NCBI RefSeq assembly: GCF_000687475.1
Contig: NC_057319.1
Coordinates: 1,798,001-1,862,000, forward strand
Source of the DNA: Ustilaginoidea virens
Taxonomy: Eukaryota > Ascomycota > Sordariomycetes > Hypocreales > Clavicipitaceae
Length of the DNA stretch: 64,000 nucleotides
Direction of reading: 5' to 3'
Part shown: positions 11,214 through 20,369 of the stretch, one piece after another
Layout of the letters: each line of letters begins with the position of its first letter
How positions within the stretch are numbered: the first letter of the stretch is position 1
Program-made: the position numbers and the translations under genes
Notes under the pieces: model-generated
The model's input: the letters and a program-made list of their open reading frames with translations, nothing else
Told to the model about the DNA's origin: nothing
The model's database searches: none

Positions 11214-11941
11214 TGTTGAAATCAGCGCCTTTTTAGCTGTATTTTGGTACTGGTCTCGCTACCGTACGACGTCTCTATGTTGAGATATCGCGGTGGCTAT
11301 ACTAGGCGCTATGGTGGGGCATAGCGCCCCACAACGCCGATTACAGTGGGCCACAGCGCCGGTCACGGCACCGGTATAGCGACCTACAATCCGGCCATAG
11401 CGGCCGGTCACAGTGGGCCATAGGGCCTACAACAGGCGGCGCATTTCTACGGGATTACCAAATGGGCAAACCTTGCTAATACCAGCACTTTCGGCCTTCT
11501 ATATACAGTCACCCGCTATACCGGTCATTTACGGCAGACCGATATAGGGCTTCCGGCCCGTACGGCAGGCTGTTATAGGGCATCCGGCATACCGCTATAA
11601 GCCACTGGGCTTGGTTGGGTATGCACTAGGTAGGATATTAGGCATAGACTGGGCACGGTTGGGCAGACCGACTTTTCGTCGGGTTTTTCGCTATTTTTAC
11701 AGTTTTTCATTATTTTCAACTACTTTTTCAAGATGGTAGAAATATGCCCAAAATTCCCTCTTTCTAGCTAGAATAGTCACCAACAATCAGAATCAGATTT
11801 CCCTAACATCTTTGCTCTGGTCAACCTCTTGTGCGCTTTAAATCTTTAACCAGCTCTTTATTTTATTCTGCAACGCCTTATACGCCACTATCGGTACTTG
11901 GTATACTTTCTAACAGTGTTCTGAGTCACCATTTTGCAACA
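11214..11941 (+). repeat. Copia-A1 3' LTR
   Basis: 728 bp, the same length as its partner, ending GCAACA. Compared with the 5' LTR, differences in the palindrome block are CpA/TpA changes (for example CACAG against CATAG), and near the end TpG/TpA changes. Confidence 0.95.
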
Positions 11942-12510
11942 ACTATTATCTCTAAAAAGTTCTCTAGGAGTTCCTATATAGGTAAATCGTATCTTTTCTA
12001 TTTTATAAGTATATTGCGGTTCTACCCCTGACTTTAAGTATTCTTTATAGCTAAAATCTCTTCTACTTTATATTCCTTATATAGCTAATTAGAGTCTTAG
12101 GGTAGTATAAATAGGGGACTAAATTATATATTAATTATCTCTTAGTTTAATAGTAGGTTAGAAGCCGCTTATTCGACTAAATTAATATAGAAAATTAAGT
12201 AAATACCCTATAGGATATCGAGTTAGATATTAAGTAGAAACGGTATAGCTATAACCGTATATTTTATTAAAACCTAGTCAAGCTTCTTATAAGGCTAGTT
12301 TATCTTAATATTATATAAGGTAAGCTATACCTAATCCCTAACTTAAAAATATTCCGCCGGATAGCATAAACGGTTAATTATATCTTACTACCGCTATTAT
12401 ATAAAGGCAATAGCGGCTTAGGCTACTTCCTATCCCTTATAGAAAATAGCTAAAAATAGAGCGGCCTACCCTTTTAGGGTCGTTAAACTTAATATTATAT
12501 CTAAAGGCGA

Positions 12511-12619
12511 TGTGATGGACTGGCCCTAAGGCGACTGCGAATAAGCGTTAATGATATATATTAAATAGACTAAAGAGGAAGGGAAAGGATCCAAATAGGA
12601 ACCTTCTATCTAGTCTATT
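12511..12619 (-). repeat. Gypsy C2 3' LTR, distal half
   Basis: Begins TGTGATGGACTGGCC (reverse complement of the LTR 3' end). It stops at the Copia-B1 target CTATT and continues at 18007. The two parts together make 244 bp, equal to the LTR at 25266-25509. Confidence 0.9.
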
Positions 12620-13359
12620 TGTTAAAATCCTATAGTAGCCTACTAGGCTGCTGGCCTAATGCCCTACTGGCTTACTGACCTTCTAGTCCTTATACCGCCT
12701 CTTGGACTTACGGTAGTCTTACCAACCTTAGGCCTTTGCCTTTTACCTTAGGATTTTCAGTGGATTATTTACTGTATATCAAGTAAGGTAGGCCTTATTA
12801 AAAAAGGTGTGGCATTGCTAAATTAGCGTGGTGGGCCTACTAGTGTGGTGGCGGCCTACTAGTGTGGTGGCTAGTCCACTAGTGTGGTGGGTAGTCACTA
12901 GCGTGGTGGTTAGTCACTAGCGTGGTGGCTAATTACTAGTGCGGTGGTTAGGGTGGTTGGAAAGGCTGGATATAGTAGGGCTGCTGACGTATTATATACG
13001 TGGCATAGCGAGCATTACGGGGAGCTTTCTTACTGGCTACCTTGGATGCCTGGGCCCACCCCTCCTTCGTGTATATATAGGATAGCTTTTCCCTTTCTTT
13101 CTAGATAGTAGAAGGGCAGCACAATCGAGTTTGTTAATGCACTATATGCCTCTTAACTTCTTACCTTCCCTGCGTTTTCTGGTTATCTTATATTTGCCTT
13201 GCCTTTACACTTGCCTTGCTTTATAGCACTTGTATAGTCTTAGGACTTGGTGAAAAATCTAGTATTTATACTAAGATTAGTTCACAGGTCGCAGACAGTC
13301 TTGTGCCATCTAGCTAGCTAGTAAGGCTTTGCTTTATAGTAACCTTAAGAATTGCAATA
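12620..13359 (+). repeat. Copia-B1 5' LTR with an internal 17-20 bp minisatellite
   Basis: 740 bp, TGTTAAAATCC to GCAATA. At about 12825-12955 it holds seven units close to TAGTGTGGTGGCTAGTCAC. Copy number of this array explains the different lengths of the B LTRs in the window. Confidence 0.95.
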
Positions 13360-13374
13360 GGTTATGAGCCCGGG
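13360..13374 (+). promoter_or_regulatory. Primer-binding site of Copia-B1
   Basis: GGTTATGAGCCCGGG directly after the LTR, complementary to the initiator tRNA-Met anticodon arm (15 bases with the extra G). This is the best match to the tRNA among the four copies. Confidence 0.8.
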
Positions 13375-13519
13375 TTTTACTTCTTTATTTTTACCCTACC
13401 TCTTTTGTGTTCACCCCTTGGTCTCTCTTGCTTATTAGTACTACTAATATAGCTATCCTTTGGTATCCTTGGCTTACCCTTATCACCTTTGGCTTACCCT
13501 TTGTTACCTACGGCATTAC

Positions 13520-13920
13520 CCTGCGGCAATCAACGGCGTACCCCTACGGCAACTTACGGCGTAACCTCACGGCATTTTTAGCGTAACCTTACGTTATTTT
13601 CGGAGTAACCTACGGCACCTACGGATTTTATAGTGTGATATCTATCACACTATACCACTGTATAATATCTTTACACCTAGTGCACGACACCTACTGCACT
13701 ATACGGCACCTGTTATACTCTTCCACTTATAGCACTTTTGGTACGGCACTTACGGCACCTTTTATATTACGGCACCTATAGCACCTACGGCACCTACGGC
13801 ACCTACGGCACCTACGGCACCTACGGCACCTATAGCACCTACGGCACCTACGGCACCTACGGCACCTACGGCACCTACGGCACCTACGGCACTTACGGCA
13901 CCTTTATATTACGGCACCAC
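13520..13920 (+). repeat. 9-bp tandem array (ACGGCACCT) in the Copia-B1 leader
   Basis: About sixteen near-perfect units between 13769 and 13911, preceded by looser ACGGC-spaced sequence from about 13520. The unit is a multiple of three, so it also reads as a Gly-Thr-Tyr repeat, but it lies between the PBS and the gag ATG and is probably untranslated. B2 has a much shorter and more degenerate version. Confidence 0.85.
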
Positions 13921-14155
13921 ATAAGCACCTTATATACTAACGCTATATTCTGGACTTGCACAACGCCTACGGCATCTGTGCTTTTATACTGAGACCTACC
14001 GCTATATTCTGCGGTTACCTTTTATAGTAGGCTACTAGCCACTATATTTACTAGCTGTCCAGCTAGTTACTCGACTATTTTGCCAGCTATTTAGCTGGTT
14101 ATTCATCTGTTCCTACAGCTATTGGCACCATTTTTAACGACTTTTAACCACTATA

Positions 14156-17140
14156 ATGGCACAGTCTAGGCCTTCCACTTATAAGGCCACTTTGGATTCC
14201 AACTCTAAAGCTGATCTTACTGCACGACTACAGCTAGATATGGACTATATAAAGTCCCAGATGAATACCCTAACTACCCTTATACAAGGCTTAGTTAGTA
14301 GGCAAAATAGTAACGTTCCTACTATTACAATTAGCAAGGAACTAGTAGAGGCTACTAGCCCTACTATCTCCGGTCCTACTAATATGAACAGTAAGGACCC
14401 TGTAGAGGCTACTAGCCCTACTATCCAACCTTCTGCTATTACGACTAGCAAGGACCCTGTAGAGGCTACTAGCCCTACTATCCAACCTTCTGCTATTACG
14501 ACTAGCAAGGACCCTATAGAGGCTACTAGCCCTACTATCCAACCTTCTGCTATTGCAACTGGTAAGGAACCTGTAGAGGCTACTAGCCCTACTACCAACT
14601 CTCCCGCTATTACGACTAGCGAAGAGCCCGCTATTACGACTAGCGAAAATCCCGTAGTGGCTACTAGCCCTACTCCTGCCCCTATAGCTGCTGATACAGA
14701 ATATCAGAAGCTATTACAGTTAGCCGGCATTTGGCATGTACGGCTAGGGCATATAGGTATTTAGCTACTTAAAAAGACCTGTGCTAATACCCCTGGTCTT
14801 CTTAACCTTAATAAGGTTAAAGATGCTGATTTTCGCTGCCTAGCTTGTATTCAAGCTAAGAAGGTTAGAAAACCTTCTAAAGATACGATACCTAATCCAG
14901 CTAAATGCCTGGATATTATAGAAGGTGATACTTTTGCTATATCACCTATGCCATACAACAAACGACCTATTGCCCTTATATTAGTGGATAGAAAATCCCG
15001 ATTCCGTTGGCTTTACTTACTGCCTAATAGGGAAGGCACTGTTGTTTTTAAAGCATTATAGAGCTTTATATAGAGCCTACAGGTCAGATATGGTAAAACG
15101 CCTGTTGAATTCCACTATGATGGTAGAAATAAAATCAATAAAATGCTTAGTGATTGGCTTATCGAACAGGGTATAACTTTTAATATATCTTGCCCCTATA
15201 TTTACGAACAAAACGGCCTAGCTAAGCGGTCTATTAGGGTTATAGCTGATAGGCTACGTGCTACTATGGCCTGTTCAAGGCTACTATCTAACCTTTGGTC
15301 TGCTGTAATTACTGGCGTTATTATGCTAGTAAATATAACAGCTGTTACTAACAGACCTTCTAGCCCCTATTAGGAGCTACTAAAGGATTACGACCAGATA
15401 ACACCGGAGTACTACCCTGACCTTATTAACCTTAGGGCTATTGGAGCAGCTATTGAAGTGCTTATACTATACGAAAAGCGTGTAAAAAGCCGCAAATTAG
15501 CGCCCTATACTAAGCCTGGTAGGCTCTTTGCCACTCTAGGTAATAATACTTACCTAGTCTACCTTCTAAATAAGAAGGTTGTTACTAAAATAACCTTTAT
15601 TACCTTTATCCATCAAAATGAAGGTATAGGCCCTATTTCTAGTGGCCTAGAAGGAGACTTTCACAAAGGGCAAAATACAGGTTCAGAGGGGGTATTTAGC
15701 AGTAAAGAACCTGCTATTTTACTAGATGACCTAGAAAGCATTCCTGACCCTACTAACTCTGTTAACCTTACTAGCATTACTAGCACTAATGCTATACCGG
15801 ATGACCTAGAAAGCATGCCGGACCCTACTAATTTTACTAGCATTACTAATGCTACCCCGGATGATATTACTAATACTAATGCCACCGTGGATTACCTTCC
15901 TAAGTCAGAAGACTTTATAGGCGCCTTTCTAAATAGCGAACTTTCTGAGACTATTTATATGGATATTCCTAATGGATTCCTTGAATTTACGGAAAGTTTA
16001 CTAACTGATAGTAAGCTTTGGTCTAATATACAGCGCTAACGGCTACTAACTTTGCTTAAAGAAGCTGTATTTAACCCTTCTATTAAGCAAGCTATCTTGC
16101 TAAAGAAGGCCCTATACGGGCTAAAATAAGCACCCTGTAAATGGCAATACCGGCTAAAAGACCTGATTTCTAGTGAAGGTTTTTTACTTTTAGCTTCTGA
16201 TGCTGCCGTCTTTTATAATAAGCAAACCAGCACCTTTATCGTCACCTATGTTGACGATTGCCTATTAGTTGGTCCAAATATAACTTATATTAACCAGCTA
16301 AAAAGGAAATTCCATAAGGTCTATGCTATAGAAGACCGCGGTCCGGCTTCCTTCTTCCTAGGCGTACAGATTATACGAAATAGGAAGGAAGGTCTATTGT
16401 GGCTACACCAAGCCCAATTTATAGCAGAGGTCTTAGCTAAATTCGGCTTACAGGATACTAAACCTCAGCTAATTCTACTTTAACTAGGGATTCTAAATGA
16501 ATCTAGTGGAAAAGACCTTAGCCCTACTGATCAGAGCCTTTATCAGAGCCTTACTGGCACTATAATGTGGCTTATGATGATGACTAGGCCCGACCTAGCA
16601 TTTCCTACCTAATACCTCTCTCGGTTTATGTCTAAGGCAACTAATGTGCATTTAAATGCTGCGAAAGGCAGCTTTAGCTACCTTAAAGGCACTGAGAACC
16701 TAGCTATTTGCTTTACTAAAAGCAATCAATAGCCTATTATAACCGCTTATTCTAATAGCGATTTTGCTGGCTGTAAAGAAACCTCTAAATCTACTAGAGG
16801 CTTCCTTACTACTATTAATAGTGGTCCTATTAGCTGGCGTTCTAAGCGAGCCTCTTTAGTAGTACTATCTACTTTAGAAGCTGAATCCGATGCATTACTT
16901 GAGACTATCCGTGAAGTACAGTGGCTTTTTAACCTTTGTAAGGAGCTGGAAATTGATATTCATGCTCGCACTAAGCATACGCTATTAAAATTCCGGTATA
17001 TTAGGGAGCAAGCCTAGCTAGGCTTGGTTAAAATTACCTACTTACCTACTAATAGTATGCCTGCTGACGGCCTTACTAAGCCACTGCCGGGCCCTAAATT
17101 TACTAGGTTCCGCGAGTTACTAGGTCTTAGGGCCTGCTAA
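14156..17140 (+). pseudogene. Copia-B1 deleted gag-pol polyprotein, one frame with RIP stops
   Basis: 995 codons (stop included) in one frame from ATG 14156 to TAA 17138-17140, broken only by about ten TAG/TAA. Segments: gag N-terminus (MAQSRPSTYKATLD, coiled); repeats of KDPVEATSPTIQPSAITTS; the integrase zinc part (WHVRLGHIGI) and core (DRKSRFRWLYLLP); integrase C-terminus; RT from FIGAFLNSE through the intact TYVDDCLLVG (YVDD at 16247-16258); RNase H ending FRELLGLRAC. The gag domain, protease and first part of RT are absent. Five stops can be checked against B2, where the same positions are Gln: HIGIQ, LQPGI, FPTQ, NQQ, EQAQ. All are CAR to TAR. No frameshift was found. Confidence 0.9.
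14337..14690 (+). repeat. 57-bp coding repeat in Copia-B1 gag/linker
   Basis: Unit KDPVEATSPTIQPSAITTS (19 residues, 57 nt), three close copies and about three variant or partial ones. B2 has about two upstream of its protease segment and further partial ones downstream, so the array flanks the place where B1 lost the gag domain and protease. Deletion by slippage or template switching between repeats is the simple explanation. Confidence 0.85.
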
Positions 17141-17248
17141 CTTATACTAACATACTTTTACTAAGGTTTTTCTTATGTTTTTCCTTAGCACTTTTTACTG
17201 CATTTTCTTTCCCTATCCTTTACACGATTAGCTTGCTACTACAGTAGC

Positions 17249-17261
17249 TAATCAGAGGGGG
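17249..17261 (+). promoter_or_regulatory. Polypurine tract of Copia-B1
   Basis: TAATCAGAGGGGG next to the 3' LTR, the same string as in Copia-A1. Confidence 0.85.
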
Positions 17262-18001
17262 TGTTAAAATCCTATAGTAGCCTACTAGGCTGCTGGCCTA
17301 ATGCCCTACTGGCTTACTGACCTTCTAGTCCTTATACCGCCTCTTGGACTTACGGTAGTCTTACCAACCTTAGGCCTTTGCCTTTTACCTTAGGATTTTC
17401 AGTGGATTATTTACTGTATATCAAGTAAGGTAGGCCTTATTAAAAAAGGTGTGGCATTGCTAAATTAGCGTGGTGGGCCTACTAGTGTGGTGGCGGCCTA
17501 CTAGTGTGGTGGCTAGTCCACTAGTGTGGTGGGTAGTCACTAGCGTGGTGGTTAGTCACTAGCGTGGTGGCTAATTACTAGTGCGGTGGTTAGGGTGGTT
17601 GGAAAGGCTGGATATAGTAGGGCTGCTGACGTATTATATACGTGGCATAGCGAGCATTACGGGGAGCTTTCTTACTGGCTACCTTGGATGCCTGGGCCCA
17701 CCCCTCCTTCGTGTATATATAGGATAGCTTTTCCCTTTCTTTCTAGATAGTAGAAGGGCAGCACAATCGAGTTTGTTAATGCACTATATGCCTCTTAACT
17801 TCTTACCTTCCCTGCGTTTTCTGGTTATCTTATATTTGCCTTGCCTTTACACTTGCCTTGCTTTATAGCACTTGTATAGTCTTAGGACTTGGTGAAAAAT
17901 CTAGTATTTATACTAAGATTAGTTCACAGGTCGCAGACAGTCTTGTGCCATCTAGCTAGCTAGTAAGGCTTTGCTTTATAGTAACCTTAAGAATTGCAAT
18001 A
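17262..18001 (+). repeat. Copia-B1 3' LTR
   Basis: 740 bp. Reading it against 12620-13359 I found no difference, including all seven minisatellite units and both homopolymer runs. Confidence 0.95.
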
Positions 18002-18006
18002 CTATT

Positions 18007-18141
18007 TATATCCCGATCATAATACGTATCAGAATCCTAATATAGTCCCGTAACCCCGTCTATTGCCCTTCTTAGGCTAGACGCAGGCGCAGCCCGAGTC
18101 CTAGCCATATTATAGCGCGGGCGTAGCCCGAGCCCGTAATA
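18007..18141 (-). repeat. Gypsy C2 3' LTR, proximal half
   Basis: Continuation of 12511-12619 after the B1 insertion. It contains two CGGGC-N3-GCCCG hairpins and ends GTAATA (reverse of the LTR start TGTCAC after RIP). It is followed by TA and the polypurine tract complement CCCCCCTCCTCCTCC. Confidence 0.88.
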
Positions 18142-18579
18142 TACCCCCCTCCTCCTCCTTAGAGTCGGAAGAATAAACCATCTAAAGTTATCTCCTTTAT
18201 ATATCGCCCCCCAATTAAAACCTCTTATAGCCCTCAAAAATAACCTCAATTAGATATATAGGATATCAATCGGGCGTATAGATATACTAATATATAACCG
18301 ATATAAATATAGTAGGGGCTAAAGTCGGTATACTTTAGGCAGACGTAATAGAATCCTATCGAAGCCGGTCGTAATACTATCAGCTAGAAGGAATAGTATT
18401 GCAGCTATCGCAGAGCAGAAAAAATTTTATCGCTAGCCGTTAATTAGGAATCTATCTACACTAAGGCTTCTTCCTTTATCTACTTCTCTTTTATATTTCT
18501 TTCTCCCTCTCTCTATCCCTATGCCTACTATTACTAAGGCTATTACTCCTAGTAGTAAGTCTACAGTATTACTACCATC

Positions 18580-20100
18580 GTAAGAATCGTCCCTACTAAT
18601 AGAGTAGCACTATCGAAAGTTCCTAGATCGTTTATATCGGGTCTACATAATAAATCGTCCGGTACTAATAGGTATTTAGGTCCCCCCCCTGTTTGCTATT
18701 ACATCGGATTTGTCGCTATATTATTTAGAGGACTAATAGATAGGAATATACCTATCGCCTAGGACTCTCCTATAACCCTATTAGGTCTATCCTAAGCATC
18801 TACTAAAGGCTCTAGAGGTGCTAGGCGCAGAGGAGGTTCCTAGCTAGAAATGCCATCGCAGCCGCTATAATTTATACCCTCCTCGGGATAATCGTATAGT
18901 TCCCCCCCTAGCTTTAAGCTTATTATTATTTCTAATAATAATAAGAGTTTAGTAGAGCCTTAATTGCCTAATGTAGGGGCTTTATCGTCCCCTTTATATC
19001 TTCCCACCCCTTCTTATAAAGGAGTCCTATTATTAATAGGGGTGATACTAATAAAAACTTCTTCTTTAATGGCTATTACCCCTAAAACCCTATTAAGAGT
19101 AGCATTAGCTCCCTCCTTATTTATAATTATACTCCGAATACCTTTACATATTAAGAAAATACTGCTTTTGCCTACTACTAGATCGTTATATTAGCGGTTA
19201 CGAAAGAAGCATACTATAGGAGAGTTCTTCATCTAAAGGGATTCTAAAGGATTAAGTACTAATAATATTAAGGAGGTAGAGTATGCTTATATCGCCTGCA
19301 TATAGTATACTATAGATACCGGAGAATATATCGTCTATATACAGTCTAGTCGCTCCTAGGCTTATATTCAATACCATCAGAAATATAAAATATACATTTA
19401 GTGCAAGCATATAATATCGATAAATCCTTAATTGCGGTAGGTAATAAAATATATCGTCCGTATAGTATAAAAGGAATAAAGCATTAAGGAGGCCGCCCAT
19501 CTAAAGATAGGAGATTCCTAGGCCGGAAGGCCCGTCTTCGCCTTAAGTTTAATATACTATATCGTTAATAGGATAAACTATAGGCTATAGCGCAAGAGTA
19601 TATTATAACGGCTTTTTCCGTATATACCCTAGCTGCTAATATCGGCGGGTCGACTCCTGCTATACCTATAATAATTATTATTCCTTTTGCTTCGACTATT
19701 AGGTCCCGATAGGCTAGCGGCAACTCTATAGCACTTATTATATAACTGCTTATAAAGCAACGATAAGATATATAAATTATTGCAGAGGCAATAACCAGCT
19801 TTATATATTAAGTCACCCCTGCTATGCCTACGCTTTATACTCTGCCTACTTCCCCTTAGTTAGTATCCTCCCTATATGCCGGTATAGCCTTACCTTAGGC
19901 CCCTATACCGCCTATTGCGCCGCAAGCTAAGGCTAGTTCTATTACTATTAGCCTAGTATTATAAGTATATTCCCCTGGACCTATTACGCCCTATTATAGG
20001 TACCCGAGCTATACTATACCTAATTAGTATCTGCCGATTATGCCGCTAATACAGCCGCTACCTTTCCTGCCTTACTATCCTATAGTCCCCCCCCTGCCCC
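18580..20100 (+). pseudogene. Antisense Cys-motif ORF of gypsy C2
   Basis: Located between the chromodomain and the 3' LTR, opposite to gag-pol. Frame 1 carries NKSSGTNRYLGPPP near 18650, an open stretch at 18964-19194, and at 19288-19395 the motif Y-x2-C-x12-Y-x8-Y-x2-Y-x6-Y, which is C-x2-C-x12-C-x8-C-x2-C-x6-C if each Tyr was Cys. About ten residues later come a NPQLRQVI-type segment and IKEAAHLKIGD (TAG read as Gln). An upstream ATG at 18521 after a pyrimidine-rich run is in another frame, so a small indel or an intron would be needed to use it. Likely a zinc-binding protein of unknown role; similar Cys clusters occur in fungal regulators. Confidence 0.55.
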
Positions 20101-20369
20101 TATATGCCCCCCTACTAAATCCTATAGGTAGGCAGGGGAATACTAATAAGGGTGAGGGTAATAGGGGCAGTAGGAATTAAAAAATATAGGAATAGGGCTA
20201 GAGTTACTAAAAAATAAAAAATAAATACCGAAATTTACTAGATTACTTTACTAGAAAGGAAAAGGATTAGTATTTTTTTTTTTTATATCATTAGACGATA
20301 TTAAGGTTATAGGTCTAAAATCCGATCCTAAGGCCGTATAGGTCTATTATATATCTAAATATCCCCCTA

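Larger units (their letters stand above)
4397..11941 (+). mobile_element. Copia-A1: full-length Ty1/Copia element, degenerate
   Basis: Bounded by two 728-bp LTRs starting TGTTGAAATC and ending GCAACA/GCAATA, with target duplication ACTAT at 4392-4396 and 11942-11946. The empty site is visible in gypsy C2 at about 20395. Internal order is PBS, gag, protease, integrase, reverse transcriptase, RNase H, polypurine tract, which is the Copia order. It sits inside the chromodomain codons of gypsy C1. The LTRs differ from each other mainly by C/T before A and G/A after T, the RIP context. It is broken by many TAG/TAA codons. Confidence 0.95.
12620..18001 (+). mobile_element. Copia-B1: young, internally deleted Copia element
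   Basis: LTR element of 5382 bp with target duplication CTATT (12615-12619 and 18002-18006). The empty site is preserved in the sister LTR at about 25370. The two 740-bp LTRs read as identical base for base. It has an initiator-Met half-tRNA PBS, a roughly 800-bp leader with a 9-bp tandem array, a single long frame (14156-17140) and the same polypurine tract as family A. Most of gag, the protease and part of RT are missing, so it is probably non-autonomous. By position it is one of the latest insertions in the window. Confidence 0.96.

Noticed and set aside
12825..12955. CRISPR-like array
   Set aside because: Units are contiguous with no spacers of constant size, and they lie in a eukaryotic LTR.
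13738..13992. 84-codon ORF of Gly-Thr-Tyr repeats
   Set aside because: Translation of the 9-bp tandem array in the B1 leader, upstream of the true gag ATG; repeat unit length divisible by three explains the open frame.
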